Positions 33,917-43,698 are shown, numbered from the stretch's first letter. The stretch is DNA of 64,000 nucleotides from CAYRDK01 sp043819345 (GCA_043819345.1 JBDREX010000054.1:1-64000); one strand, 5' to 3'. A program made the numbers and translations. Notes: a model not told the origin generated them from the sequence alone.

Positions 33917-34369
33917 TTATGAAGAGACATCATCCTCATTTACGAACAAAGACCTTGCGCCATCATGATGACGCTTCTTAAATCCATCAGGGCTGGCTTC
34001 TCCTTCTACTTTTAGCCCAGATTGCCTATCCATCTTTTTTTTCATATAAGAAGACCTTAATGCCTCCACGCGTAAATGTTCCTGTTTTTTAGCTTCCCGC
34101 TCAACAAACTTACGGGGAATCTTATTCTCCAGAAAATTAACAGCCTTTCTCTGATGGCTATCAAGTGTGAGGATTTTTTCAAAAGCCTTCTGTGACTCAT
34201 GCAATCGGTCGTGCTTATAGTCACCAATAGCCTTGCGGTAAAGCGACTTAATCTCCTGACTGCGCCGCACCTTTTCAGATGGCTTTAAATCTTCCGCTGC
34301 CAACGCGCTAACAACAAAGCACACACATAAAAGAAAAATAGAACTGCGTAATATAATGAATTTTTTCAT
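33917..34369 (-). CDS. secreted TPR-repeat protein, paralogue of its neighbour
   Basis: A 150-residue protein from the ATG at 34369, with AAGGTG 6 nt upstream. It has a signal peptide (about 1-24, cleavage after LAA) and one TPR-like module (about 38-78) ending FEKILTLDSHQRKAVNFLENKIP, then a charged C-terminal tail. The KIP-terminated module is shared with the next gene, and the two are separated by 5 nt, so they look like a tandem duplication that diverged. The function is unknown. Confidence 0.72.
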   Translation of the reverse strand: MKKFIILRSSIFLLCVCFVVSALAAEDLKPSEKVRRSQEIKSLYRKAIGDYKHDRLHESQKAFEKILTLDSHQRKAVNFLENKIPRKFVEREAKKQEHLRVEALRSSYMKKKMDRQSGLKVEGEASPDGFKKRHHDGARSLFVNEDDVSS

Positions 34370-34403
34370 ATGCCACACCTTCCCTAATAACCACAGCCAA
34401 CCT

Positions 34404-35450
34404 TCAAAAAATTATGTTTCCAATAAGGCCAAAAACAATAACCTGCGGCACCGCTATAATAGGCAGCCAGACCGCCGTTTTTCTTCCCACATTATGCCAT
34501 AAGAGCCCAATCTCCGTATAATCTGTTACAACGCCAGCCATCAAAAAAACAAAACTATTTCCAAAAGCACCCGTCTGCCTGAAAATTTCAAAAGCCAGTG
34601 GCGACGACCCTTCCGAACAGACTTCTATAATAGTCGCGGCAGCCAATGTAACAAAAAGGCCTAGAATCGTTGGCCCCATATACTGATGAAATATTTGAAC
34701 CGGAACATAAGCACCAAATAAGCTCGCCAGGCCGATTCCTACCAAAATCCACCATACGACCATATCGCCTAAAACCAAAGTACCTGAAAAAATACCTGCT
34801 ACGCCTTTCCTAACAGCATGCAAAGAAAAATCAGCCGCTTTCAATCTCATGCGAATATCCCGCCTGATAGAAAAATTGTCAGCAATAGAAACAATATTTT
34901 TATTTTTTTCTATCAACCCTTTCCTCTCCAACATCTGAAAAATAAATCCTGTTGCCAAAGCAATAAAAAGAGCCGAAAGAATAATATAAAAAGCCTTCAC
35001 ACCAAAAAAACCAATTAACATCACTGTTATCGCTATGTTCGCCCAGGGGCTAGCTAAAAGAAAAGCGACAACAGCAGGATTAGAAGCGCCCTTCTTATGC
35101 AGCTCCATAGAAAGCGCCAAAATCCCATGAGAACAAGCACTCATCAGAAAACCCAAGAGCACAGAACGAACAATAACGCCTTTCTCAGGGCCAGCTAATA
35201 TCTTTGAAATATACTCGCGCGGAATAAAATAGTCAATCGCGCCACCTAGAAAAAGCCCTAATAAAACCGCCCACCAAATTTTATTAAGGTACATAAAAAA
35301 ATGGACACGAAAAGGAACAAGAAAAGAGATTTGAAAAGACAACACAATAAGGCTCAATAGAACAAACGCGACAATCAATGCCTTATTTTTATAAAAACGT
35401 TTTTTTAAAGTTCTATGACAGCAAACCGCTTGATCAACCGAATCCATCAT
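34404..35450 (-). CDS. predicted permease (DUF318/ArsP type)
   Basis: About 348 residues from the ATG at 35450, an integral membrane protein with about eight helices in two inverted halves. The family hallmark is the GFLMSACSHGILALSMELHKKGAS segment followed by LLASPWANIA. In the second half the hallmark Cys is in IIEVCSEGSSPLAFEI. ArsP-type members export organoarsenicals, and others have unknown substrates; the gene context gives no hint of metals or arsenic. The cytoplasmic loop between the halves (about 165-200) is basic. Confidence 0.85.
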   Translation of the reverse strand: MMDSVDQAVCCHRTLKKRFYKNKALIVAFVLLSLIVLSFQISFLVPFRVHFFMYLNKIWWAVLLGLFLGGAIDYFIPREYISKILAGPEKGVIVRSVLLGFLMSACSHGILALSMELHKKGASNPAVVAFLLASPWANIAITVMLIGFFGVKAFYIILSALFIALATGFIFQMLERKGLIEKNKNIVSIADNFSIRRDIRMRLKAADFSLHAVRKGVAGIFSGTLVLGDMVVWWILVGIGLASLFGAYVPVQIFHQYMGPTILGLFVTLAAATIIEVCSEGSSPLAFEIFRQTGAFGNSFVFLMAGVVTDYTEIGLLWHNVGRKTAVWLPIIAVPQVIVFGLIGNIIF

Positions 35451-35546
35451 AATACAAAAGTCTCCAGGCCACCACGTCACCCGACACCAGTAAAAAATTT
35501 CGTGGACGAAAAAGTTTTCATTGTTTTCTCAATATTTCTCAAAAAA

Positions 35547-35987
35547 CTATCTGTCATTCAACCAAATCGTTACAGGGCCGTCATTGACCAATTCAATTTC
35601 CATGTGCGCCCCAAAAATACCTTCTGTAACAATAAGCCCGAGCCCAACTAAAAAGCGATTCAACGCCTGCCAGCTGCTCTTAGCCTGGCCCGGTAAAGCC
35701 GCCTCACTAAAACCAGGGCGATTACCTTTTTTCGTATCGGCATAAAGAGTGAACTGGGGAACACTCAAAATCTCTCCTTCAACCTGACGGATATCCAGAT
35801 TCATCTTGCCATCCGCGTCTTCAAAAATACGCAAGCCCGCTATCTTTTTTGCCATGTCTTCAATATCATGCTGTGTGCTTGTCTTACCAACACCGACAAA
35901 AAGCAACAGCCCATAGCCAATACCAGCTATATGATGCCCTCCAACACACACGCTCGCTTTTTTTACCCTCTGCACTAATACACGCAT
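35547..35987 (-). CDS. dtd: D-aminoacyl-tRNA deacylase
   Basis: Hydrolyses D-aminoacyl-tRNA, preventing D-amino acids entering protein. The 146-residue length and all family motifs fit: MRVLVQRVKKASV at the start, the SVPQFTLYADT catalytic segment and NRPGFSEAA, ending in the NDGPVTIWL proofreading segment. The ATG at 35987 is preferred over a TTG one codon earlier, since AAGGA inside the end of the previous gene lies 8 nt upstream. It follows the glycosyltransferase gene with almost no spacing. Confidence 0.95.
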   Translation of the reverse strand: MRVLVQRVKKASVCVGGHHIAGIGYGLLLFVGVGKTSTQHDIEDMAKKIAGLRIFEDADGKMNLDIRQVEGEILSVPQFTLYADTKKGNRPGFSEAALPGQAKSSWQALNRFLVGLGLIVTEGIFGAHMEIELVNDGPVTIWLNDR

Positions 35988-35991
35988 CAAT

Positions 35992-37671
35992 TCATTCCTT
36001 AGCCTGCGTCTCCGACAAAATATCCATAACCATCGCCTTTAAACGCGGATCGTCAGGTGAAACTTTTAAACCGGTTATAAACATCTCTCTGGCCTTCTCC
36101 ATATTTGCCTGCCGCAAAAAAACCAAACCTAACCCAACATAAGAACAACCTAAACGCGGATTCAACTCAATAGCTTTCATATATTGCTTACCAGCCAAGT
36201 CTAACGCGCCCTGCTCCAAATAAATATTACCGAGGTTGTGATAAACATCCGCGTCTTCTCCACCTTTAAGAGACAACGCATAGTTTTCAATGGCTTTCAC
36301 ATAGTCACCCTGCCTCTTATAAACAAGCGCTAAATTTTTATAAATCAATGCCGCAGAAGGTTTACCCCTGTTCATATCAAGCAGGTATTCATAAAAAACA
36401 ATGTCATCACTCCATTTCTTTGAACCTTCAAACGTAATAGCCGCAAAACAAAGAACATAAATTCCTATAGCAGCACAAACCCATTTTCGAAGCACAACGT
36501 TTTTACGTATATGAAAAAAATGATTCAAAAAAAAGCCCGCCACACATAGCAAACCAAACCCGGCAACATAAAGATTATTTTCCGGCATAATCACATAAGC
36601 GCCAAGCCTTCCAAAAAGAATACAAAAAACCGAAAGAGGAAAAACCCATAAAAAAAACCACGCCAGGCCAAAACAAGCGCCATAATAGGATTTTTTTAAC
36701 CACCTTACAAACAAGAAAACTATCCCGGCCAAAAACAAACAGGATAACAAAACAAAACCGGAGAAGAATGAAGGCTCAAGCGCAAGCACTCGCCCTAAAT
36801 ATGACTGAAAAGGAAAAAAGAATAGCCCAACGTAACCGCAAAGCATCTTCAGCAGAGCCGCAAATGTGCTCATGCTAAACGACATGGGAATCCGCAAGCC
36901 CGTTGAAACACCCAGAATCCCGGCACGCAGAAAAAAATATAAAAGCATAATAATACAAAAGCTCGCCATCAAAGGAAAAAACATTTTATTGTGCTGTCTA
37001 TCTGAACCGTCTAATCGAAAAACAAGGCAGGCAACAAAAAGGAAAGGTGCTAAAACCGCGGATTCTTTAGACAACAGGGCCGCAAAGAAAGCAATCAGGC
37101 AGGCAGCATAAAAAACTCTTTTTCGTGTCTGAATAAGGCAATCCAAAAAAAATAACCCCATAAGAATAAATAAACAAACCAACAAATCCGCCCGGCCCGC
37201 GATATAAGCGACAGATGTCAAAAAAATCGGATGAACCAGAAAAAGAACCCCCATCAGAACCGGTACGACCTTAGCAGAGGCACCAACAGATATCACAGAA
37301 TCGTTCTTTCTGATTCCTGGCAAAAATCGCGCCAAAAGAAGATAAATCATAAAAGCATTTAAAGAATGAATCAAAACATTCACCAGATGGAATCCAAACG
37401 CGTTAAAACCCCAAATTTTATAATCCAGATAATATGAGAGTGCCTGAAAAGGGCGATAGTAAAAAGAGCCGGAAATGCCCTGGGAGGTCGGATAAAGCGC
37501 CTGAGAGAAAAAAGAAAAAGGCTTGTTGAAACTGATGTTATGCGTGATCAAAGAAAGATCATCCCAAATAAAAGGCCCTTTTAGGCAAGGTTTATAAACC
37601 AATAACGCGATAACAAACAAGGCAAAGAAGATAAACCCGTTAGACGTGTATTGTTTGATGTTACTTTTCAT
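35992..37671 (-). CDS. TMTC-like membrane glycosyltransferase with C-terminal TPRs
   Basis: A 559-residue protein combining a polytopic GT-C glycosyltransferase domain (about 1-410, about 11 helices) with a C-terminal TPR region (about 440-555). The periplasmic acidic motif is FIWDDLSLI. Arginine-containing FYYRPFQALSYYLDY and HSLNAFMIYLLL match TMTC-type O-mannosyltransferase relatives. Three TPR units are visible. It probably glycosylates an envelope protein or lipid using a polyprenyl-phosphate sugar. The octamer island lies just upstream of its start. Confidence 0.85.
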   Translation of the reverse strand: MKSNIKQYTSNGFIFFALFVIALLVYKPCLKGPFIWDDLSLITHNISFNKPFSFFSQALYPTSQGISGSFYYRPFQALSYYLDYKIWGFNAFGFHLVNVLIHSLNAFMIYLLLARFLPGIRKNDSVISVGASAKVVPVLMGVLFLVHPIFLTSVAYIAGRADLLVCLFILMGLFFLDCLIQTRKRVFYAACLIAFFAALLSKESAVLAPFLFVACLVFRLDGSDRQHNKMFFPLMASFCIIMLLYFFLRAGILGVSTGLRIPMSFSMSTFAALLKMLCGYVGLFFFPFQSYLGRVLALEPSFFSGFVLLSCLFLAGIVFLFVRWLKKSYYGACFGLAWFFLWVFPLSVFCILFGRLGAYVIMPENNLYVAGFGLLCVAGFFLNHFFHIRKNVVLRKWVCAAIGIYVLCFAAITFEGSKKWSDDIVFYEYLLDMNRGKPSAALIYKNLALVYKRQGDYVKAIENYALSLKGGEDADVYHNLGNIYLEQGALDLAGKQYMKAIELNPRLGCSYVGLGLVFLRQANMEKAREMFITGLKVSPDDPRLKAMVMDILSETQAKE

Positions 37672-37687
37672 GTGTATATTTGTTCCT

Positions 37688-37751
37688 GCGTTTATACGTT
37701 AGCAAATTGGCGAATTAAACCCGTCCACACACCAACCCGAGCACCCAACAA
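37688..37751 (-). repeat. octamer island with strand switch
   Basis: Eight octamers in register fill the spacer between the nnrE stop (37752) and the TMTC-like gene start (17 nt away). The first four (GCGTTTAT, ACGTTAGC, AAATTGGC, GAATTAAA) are the inverse type and the next four (CCCGTCCA, CACACCAA, CCCGAGCA, CCCAACAA) the direct type. Sequence has drifted but the 8-nt spacing of CCC is kept. Confidence 0.7.
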
Positions 37752-38456
37752 CTAAACAAACATCTTTTTCTGCGCGTAACGGCCCAACAAAGCCCGCGGG
37801 ATAGAAATATCAGCGATAACAATCTTACCCGCGTAACGTTTACCCTGAGCTGTTAAAAAACCTGTCTTCGGCAAAGCGAATGTCACCGTTCTCTGAGCGC
37901 GCACACAAACACCTAAAATTTTTCCCAAAGAAGCATCCAGGCCCGATGGGACATCAACAGACAAAACAGTTTTTCCAGAACGATTTACAGCTGTAATAAT
38001 GCTCCTCTGAAAACCCTTTACAGGGCCGTTTAAGCCAATACCAAAAAGTGCGTCTATCACAAGCGCGGCATTTTTTATACTTTTCTTAAAACCACCTACA
38101 TCATCCACATTTTTTAAAACACGTAAAACAAAACCCATCCTCTTTAAAATCTCAACATTCAAGCGTGCTTCACCCTTCAATGCCTCAGGCTCATCTATCA
38201 AAAAAACCTCAACATCAAAACCATGATTTAATAAATGCCTGGCGCAAACAAAACCATCCCCGCCATTATTGCCCTTACCACAAACACATACAATCTTGTC
38301 CCGGCGCCGTCTTGCGTTTTTGCCCATCCGTATTACCTCTTCAAAAACAGCACGGCCCGCGTTTTCCATCAGGACAACAGCAGGAATTCCATACTCTTGT
38401 GCCGCAAGCCTATCTATTTCAAACATCTCAGCGGCTGTAACAAAAACCTTTTTCAT
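37752..38456 (-). CDS. nnrE: NAD(P)H-hydrate epimerase, stand-alone YjeF N-terminal domain
   Basis: Interconverts the R and S forms of hydrated NAD(P)H so that the dehydratase can repair it. The 234-residue protein from the ATG at 38456 (AAGG upstream) has the full motif set: VLMENAGRAVFEEV, CGKGNNGGDGFVCARHL, DALFGIGLNGPVKG and DVPSGLDAS. Most bacteria fuse this domain to the ADP-dependent dehydratase NnrD; here the protein ends after the epimerase, so NnrD must be elsewhere if present. The gene lies just behind the methyltransferase gene of the glycan cluster. Confidence 0.92.
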   Translation of the reverse strand: MKKVFVTAAEMFEIDRLAAQEYGIPAVVLMENAGRAVFEEVIRMGKNARRRRDKIVCVCGKGNNGGDGFVCARHLLNHGFDVEVFLIDEPEALKGEARLNVEILKRMGFVLRVLKNVDDVGGFKKSIKNAALVIDALFGIGLNGPVKGFQRSIITAVNRSGKTVLSVDVPSGLDASLGKILGVCVRAQRTVTFALPKTGFLTAQGKRYAGKIVIADISIPRALLGRYAQKKMFV

Positions 38457-38464
38457 AATAACCT

Positions 38465-39259
38465 TCAAGCTTTTTCAATAGTTACAATCATCATCTGGCC
38501 CAAAATCGGCATCAAAGGCCTGGCCAAGAATTCTATGCCGCTAACCGCCCCATAAAACATCTTTGGCACAAACGGCTTATAGCTCAACCCCCCTGAAAGC
38601 GTGTACCTTAAAAAATCATGATAAAAAATTGAGCTTATCTTTAGGTGCCTGAATCTCTCATGGAAAAGATCAGCGTCTCTTTTAAAAACAACATAAGGCA
38701 ATGCCATATTCGCATCAGACAACCTCGCCTGCCCTTGAATCTTCCACTCTTTAATATGCTTATTTGTATATTCCTTATGAAAATGTTTATTCATAAAATA
38801 ACCGAAAAGTGTTGACGACGGCTCATTACAGACAAACCGGCCGCCTTTAACTAAAACACGCTGAATCTCATTCAAAGACGCCTCCAGATCCTTCACATGA
38901 TGCAGGACATCAATAGCATAAACAGCTTTTAAAGAATTGTCCGCAAAAGACAGGCAAGACACATCTTCTTTTCGGTCTATCCCGCGTGAAACAACAACAT
39001 CAGAAGTTATGACATCCGGAATATAATCTTTCAGGAATCCGCCGCCGCTTCCAATTTCAACAGACGGATACGCAAGGCCCGACAGAGAATCCTCCGTCTT
39101 TTTAAAATGCTGATAAATAAAACGATAATACTGATTTAAAAGACTATTCTCTCGGATAATCCGGCTATGGATATCAACGGCGCTAACGGAGTCTATATCA
39201 AGTCCCTTAACATAAGGATTAGCAAACTTCTTCTCAAAAAACTCTTTTATCATACTCAA
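38465..39259 (-). CDS. class I SAM-dependent methyltransferase
   Basis: A 264-residue methyltransferase with motif I as EIGSGGGFLKDYIPD, post-I ITSDVV, and AIDVLHHVKDLEASLNEIQRVLVKGGRFV (motifs II and III). The acceptor is unknown. The frame starts at a TTG at 39259 with AGGAGGG 5-6 nt before it; an ATG two codons later at 39253 is the other candidate. It follows a B12 radical SAM gene and probably acts in the same surface-lipid or glycan pathway. Confidence 0.85.
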   Translation of the reverse strand: MSMIKEFFEKKFANPYVKGLDIDSVSAVDIHSRIIRENSLLNQYYRFIYQHFKKTEDSLSGLAYPSVEIGSGGGFLKDYIPDVITSDVVVSRGIDRKEDVSCLSFADNSLKAVYAIDVLHHVKDLEASLNEIQRVLVKGGRFVCNEPSSTLFGYFMNKHFHKEYTNKHIKEWKIQGQARLSDANMALPYVVFKRDADLFHERFRHLKISSIFYHDFLRYTLSGGLSYKPFVPKMFYGAVSGIEFLARPLMPILGQMMIVTIEKA

Positions 39260-39307
39260 AACAACCCTCCTAGCGTTAACACCATCTATCTATAAAACAA
39301 ATTCTTC

Positions 39308-40738
39308 TCATTTCAATAATTCGTGTTTCTTCTTAAAAAAATTCTTTATAACAGAAAATCCCGTGCTAAAAAGCCATTTAAACTCATCCTTAGACCTGAT
39401 GCCCATCACCAGCTCAAAAATCTTGGCCGGCCTAAAATAAAAATCACGCATCGCCTTTTTATAATATCTTAGAATGGTCTCCTTACTCATGCCATCAAGC
39501 TCATAAAAAACTTCATTCGCGTAAAAACCAGTATCAATACCGTCATCAACCTTAATGAGAAAACGGCCTTCCTTCTGAATCATCTCATATAACTCTGTGC
39601 CAGGAAAAGGGATCGCGATACAAAAATTAGCTATCGTAGGATTCATCCTGATAGCAAAATCTATTGTCTTCTGCATGCTCTCAGCTGTGTCCCCCGGCAG
39701 TCCTATAATAAAAAACCCATAGACCTCTATCCCCGCTTTTCTCGCCATACGCGTAACTTCTAAAACACGATTCAAATCCAAATGCTTCTTAATTTTTTTA
39801 AGTACAGCCGCATCTCCGGATTCCACGCCAATACCAAATTTCCATATCCTGGCCTTTTTCATCTTCTGAATGATATTCTCATCCAGGCTCTCTGTCCTCA
39901 CACCCGTCTGAAGATTAATACATAAATCATAATTCCTCTCAATAATCAGGTCCAATATCTTCTCTGTGCGTTTCTTATCGGACGTAAAATTATCATCCAG
40001 AATATCTATCTGCTTGACACCATATTTCTTCACCAGGATATCTATCTCCTGGATAACGCTTTCAGGAGACCTCATCCTACAAACATCCTTAAAAACATCT
40101 TTACTGCAAAAAACACACTGATAAAAACAACCCCTGCTCGTAATCAAAGGCGCAACAGGCCTTTTTCTTGCCTTCATCTTATAATTTTTAAAATCAGGGA
40201 ACAGCTCATATGCGGGAAAAGGAAGCAGGTTGATGTCTTTTATAAAAGCGCGTCCGCTATTGGCAATAACCTTTCCATCCTGCCTATAAGAAAGGCCCGC
40301 GATATCCTTAAATAAATGCCCTTTCTCTTTATAACGGCCGAGAATTTCACCAAAAGTCTCCTCAGCTTCACCGATAACAACAGCATCCGCCATGCTCTCA
40401 TTCATCACCTTTAACGGCGTACTTGAAGGCGTAGGCCCTCCCAAAAGAACCACCATTTCCGGAAAACTATCTTTAATTATTCGCGTTAATTTCAATGAAA
40501 CTTGATAAGAATAAAGATTTACAGATATACCGACGATCGCAGGCATCATGCTTTTAATCTCAGAAAAAAGCTCATCTGCCTTTATATGAAGCACATTAGC
40601 ATCTATAACTCTGCAGGAGACACCCTTCTGGCCGGCAATTGCCGCCAGATAACCCAGGCCTATGGGAGGCTCCACCGTCCCTTCGTTTATGCCGTAGGCA
40701 CTCTCAGGATATGGGTTTATCAATAAAATGTCTATCAT
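39308..40738 (-). CDS. B12-binding-domain radical SAM protein (BchE-like)
   Basis: A 476-residue enzyme. The cobalamin-binding domain (about 1-150) shows LLINPYPES, YLAAIAGQKG and VLLGGPTPSS with VIGEAEETF. The radical SAM domain carries the cluster motif CFYQCVFC (about residue 203), later GIGVESGD and the FIIGLPGDT segment. The C-terminal tail is basic. Many relatives in glycolipid clusters act as hydroxyl-removing or methyl-transferring enzymes; the reaction here is not known. It precedes the methyltransferase gene by 48 nt. AAGGAG precedes the ATG. Confidence 0.9.
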   Translation of the reverse strand: MIDILLINPYPESAYGINEGTVEPPIGLGYLAAIAGQKGVSCRVIDANVLHIKADELFSEIKSMMPAIVGISVNLYSYQVSLKLTRIIKDSFPEMVVLLGGPTPSSTPLKVMNESMADAVVIGEAEETFGEILGRYKEKGHLFKDIAGLSYRQDGKVIANSGRAFIKDINLLPFPAYELFPDFKNYKMKARKRPVAPLITSRGCFYQCVFCSKDVFKDVCRMRSPESVIQEIDILVKKYGVKQIDILDDNFTSDKKRTEKILDLIIERNYDLCINLQTGVRTESLDENIIQKMKKARIWKFGIGVESGDAAVLKKIKKHLDLNRVLEVTRMARKAGIEVYGFFIIGLPGDTAESMQKTIDFAIRMNPTIANFCIAIPFPGTELYEMIQKEGRFLIKVDDGIDTGFYANEVFYELDGMSKETILRYYKKAMRDFYFRPAKIFELVMGIRSKDEFKWLFSTGFSVIKNFFKKKHELLK

Positions 40739-40758
40739 CGCAAATACCGCTCCTTAAA

Positions 40759-41847
40759 TTATTTCCAGATAGTCGCCTTAAAATACTGCGCGGCCTTTTT
40801 CATAATATCTGAAAAATCATCCACCAGATATTCCAATTGCCGGGTGCAGATACACCCTTCACATTTTTTAATGTAGGATTGAAAAAACTTCTTCTTATCC
40901 TTGCGCTTATACAAATCAATCAGATTATTGTACTGATATCCTTCCATAGGCGCACAACCGTTACAAACCGCAACCTGCCCATCGCTTAATAATTCCAGGT
41001 AACGCTCTCCGGCATGGCAAGGCCAATGCATATCAGAACAATCACTGCTATAAAAATTGATAAAATCGTCTAATAAGCGCTCAGACATAAAAATTCTTGA
41101 ATTTTTTTCATTTTTCAGGCCTTTAATCCTGATAAAAGTCTTTTTTAATGCTTCCCGCTCCTGGCTGCTGGGAACCAACTGACGGTCAACCGCCCTGATA
41201 CTTGACGGATGTGTAGAGCTAACAACCTCAAGCCCGTAAAAAGCGATCAAGCAATCTAATTCCTGCGCAAATTTATATAAAGCTTCTACTTCGCCCATAT
41301 TTGATGGCCTGACGACAGTTAATAAAAACATACCTGCCCCATATTTTTTAACAAGCCCGGCAGCCGCCTTGATGTGCTGATAAACATCTTCAAACGCGCG
41401 CGGCTGAGTAACTCCATTGATCTTCATAAAATGGGCAACATCTAACGAATCAAAAGATACATAGAGATCGTCAAGGCCGGCCTCTAACATTTCTTTTGCC
41501 AGGCCCTCTGTTAATAAATAGCCATTTGTCTGTAGGCGGACAATAAAGCTTTTGTGTTTAAAAATTGTTATGATCGCGCAAATATCTTTTCTTAAAAGAG
41601 GCTCTCCCCCGGTAAGAACAATGCTTTTAACACCAATCTTCTGAAGTTGGCATGCCGCTTCTTCTATCTGTGCCAAATCAAGCTCCTTTTGCCCTTCAGC
41701 AGCCCTCCATACACAACAGGACTCACATTGAAAATTACATCTTCGGGTTACCTGAAAATGGCAGTGATACGGAAACTTAAAAAACTTTTCAACAACAAGC
41801 AGACAAAACAAATACCTCGCTTTTAATAAAAAATTCGTTATCTTCAA
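40759..41847 (-). CDS. radical SAM protein with C-terminal Cys cluster (SPASM-like)
   Basis: A 362-residue enzyme. The 4Fe-4S motif is CNFQCESC in the first 45 residues, followed by LTGGEPLLRKD (the GGE motif that binds SAM). C-terminal cysteines in HAGERYLELLSDGQVAVCNGC, then CEGCIC, suggest an auxiliary cluster as in SPASM proteins. No ATG occurs in the N-terminal part, so the start is a TTG at 41847 after GGGGG. The gene lies 16 nt after another radical SAM gene of similar build. Confidence 0.87.
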   Translation of the reverse strand: MKITNFLLKARYLFCLLVVEKFFKFPYHCHFQVTRRCNFQCESCCVWRAAEGQKELDLAQIEEAACQLQKIGVKSIVLTGGEPLLRKDICAIITIFKHKSFIVRLQTNGYLLTEGLAKEMLEAGLDDLYVSFDSLDVAHFMKINGVTQPRAFEDVYQHIKAAAGLVKKYGAGMFLLTVVRPSNMGEVEALYKFAQELDCLIAFYGLEVVSSTHPSSIRAVDRQLVPSSQEREALKKTFIRIKGLKNEKNSRIFMSERLLDDFINFYSSDCSDMHWPCHAGERYLELLSDGQVAVCNGCAPMEGYQYNNLIDLYKRKDKKKFFQSYIKKCEGCICTRQLEYLVDDFSDIMKKAAQYFKATIWK

Positions 41848-41862
41848 CCCCTGCCCCCTTAA

Positions 41863-42939
41863 TCAGTACTCAATAAAGCCATTTTCAATACAATAAGAAC
41901 ATATCAGCGTCTTATCAGAAGAATCTTTTTCCGAAACAGCTTTTCTGGCCTGCTGATACCTCTTGTTATTCCAAACCCCCATGACTCCATCTTTAAACAC
42001 ATTGCCAAAATCCCACTTTTCATCATAAACACCACAGCAAGGAGAAGCAGAACCATCCGCGTTAATAATCATGGTCGTTTTTAAAAAAAAGCAGCTGGAA
42101 CCGGCATTTTTTCTCTGCAGCTTTTTGTAATCATAACGGGAATATTGCTCGTTAACAGGCAGCCAATCTGCCACCGCTTTGATTTTCGCCGCGTCATTCA
42201 TTAAATTCTCTATTCCCATATAAGTTCTCATGGGCCTAAATTCAATTTCATCCACACCAATCTGTTTGGCCAGCAATTTCGCCTGCTGTATCTCATGCTC
42301 GTTGTGCTTCATAATCAGGAATTGCCAGATAATATGGGGACACCTGGCATGATGAATACGCCTGGCCTCAATAAGTTTTTTTAAATTCGCCATCACAACA
42401 TTAAAGTCACCATTAACCCTGTATTGTGAATACGTCTGGGGGCTTGCGCCGTCAATAGAAACTTTCAGCTCATCTAAACCAGATTCCACCACAGAGATTA
42501 TTTCTTCGTCTTTAAGCGTATTAAGATTAGAGTTCAGAATAACTTTAATATTTGACGCTTTCAAATACCTTATCATCCTGAAAATATCCTGATTTAAAAA
42601 AGGCTCTCCCCAATTATATAAATCAACGCTGTAAAGGTATTCTCTGGCTTCATCAATCGTTTTTTTGAAATGATCATAACCCAGAAATCCTTTTTGTCGG
42701 GTAGGCCTACCAGCACCGGTTGGGCAAAGAGGGCACTTCAGATTACAGACATTGCCCGTATCTATAATCATTCTAACAGGATATGCTTTTAAAACACCGG
42801 ATTTGGAAAACAAAAAATAAAAAAGGCACATTAAAAAATTTATAAATTTTTTAAAAGTAATATGCCTGTTAAAAATAAACGTTCTGGCGATCTTCTTATA
42901 AAAACTGTTATAAAGCTCCAAATATCCGCCCCCAAACAA
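41863..42939 (-). CDS. radical SAM/SPASM protein
   Basis: About 350 residues. A short hydrophobic N-terminus (residues 25-45) precedes the cluster motif CNLKCPLC in the IDTGNVCNLKCPLCPTG region. The C-terminal region (INADGSASPCCG ... CSYC) fits a SPASM auxiliary cluster. The frame opens at a TTG at 42939; a TTG six codons later at 42921 has GGGGG about 7 nt upstream and is more likely. Proteins of this type include peptide-modifying and sugar- or lipid-modifying enzymes. It follows a GT2 gene within a few bases. Confidence 0.88.
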   Translation of the reverse strand: MFGGGYLELYNSFYKKIARTFIFNRHITFKKFINFLMCLFYFLFSKSGVLKAYPVRMIIDTGNVCNLKCPLCPTGAGRPTRQKGFLGYDHFKKTIDEAREYLYSVDLYNWGEPFLNQDIFRMIRYLKASNIKVILNSNLNTLKDEEIISVVESGLDELKVSIDGASPQTYSQYRVNGDFNVVMANLKKLIEARRIHHARCPHIIWQFLIMKHNEHEIQQAKLLAKQIGVDEIEFRPMRTYMGIENLMNDAAKIKAVADWLPVNEQYSRYDYKKLQRKNAGSSCFFLKTTMIINADGSASPCCGVYDEKWDFGNVFKDGVMGVWNNKRYQQARKAVSEKDSSDKTLICSYCIENGFIEY

Positions 42940-42942
42940 AAA

Positions 42943-43698
42943 TCAGTTGAAAAGTTTTGATTTAATAAGTTTTGCCTTGGCTAATCTGTATATAAAAGCG
43001 ACCCTAAAACACCCCAGGCCATATTTGACGCTATTCCAAAGGCTTATCACGGATGCCTCTGGAAAATAATTCGTAGGGCAGCTGACTTCGCCAATCGTAT
43101 AGCCTTTCCAGTACACCTGCACAAGCATCTCATTGTCAAATATAAAACCGTCTGAATTGTGCGCCAGGGATATATTTTCCAGTACTTCCCGGGAAAAAGC
43201 CCTATAGCCTGTGTGGTACTCTGAAAGATACTCGCCTAAAATAAAGTTTTCCATAATTGTCAGCCAGCGATTAATAAAATATTTCCATAAAGGCATGCCA
43301 CCCTTTAAAGCGCCTCCCCCTAAAACCCTTGATCCTAAAACACAGGGATAAAGCCCGCTGGTAATCATTCCCACCATAGCCGGTATAAGCTTTGGCGTAT
43401 ATTGATAATCAGGATGCACCATAATAACGATATCAGCACCTTCAGATAAAGCGATTCTATAACATGTCTTCTGATTTGCACCATAACCCAGGTTCTTCTG
43501 GTGAAAATAAACGATTGTTTTAACACTTTCGTTAGAGAGCGTCTTTAAAATCTGGGCTGTCTCATCATTGCTGGAATCATCAACAATAACAACCGTATCC
43601 ACAATGCCCTGCTCAACCACCTCTTCATACGTCTTGATGATAGTCTTTGCGGCATTGTAAGCCGGCATCACCACAACAATTCTTTTGTTCCTAAACAT
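42943..43698 (-). CDS. family 2 glycosyltransferase (dolichol-phosphate sugar synthase-like)
   Basis: About 251 residues from the ATG at 43698, which has GGGAGG upstream and overlaps the preceding gene stop by 8 nt; the longer frame to 43854 is rejected. The GT-A fold begins VVVMPAYNAAKTI, with IVDDSSNDET and the metal-binding region MVHPDYQY (DxD replaced by HPD). It is most like Dpm1-type synthases that charge polyprenyl phosphate with a sugar. It would supply donors to the membrane glycosyltransferases in the cluster. Confidence 0.9.
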   Translation of the reverse strand: MFRNKRIVVVMPAYNAAKTIIKTYEEVVEQGIVDTVVIVDDSSNDETAQILKTLSNESVKTIVYFHQKNLGYGANQKTCYRIALSEGADIVIMVHPDYQYTPKLIPAMVGMITSGLYPCVLGSRVLGGGALKGGMPLWKYFINRWLTIMENFILGEYLSEYHTGYRAFSREVLENISLAHNSDGFIFDNEMLVQVYWKGYTIGEVSCPTNYFPEASVISLWNSVKYGLGCFRVAFIYRLAKAKLIKSKLFN

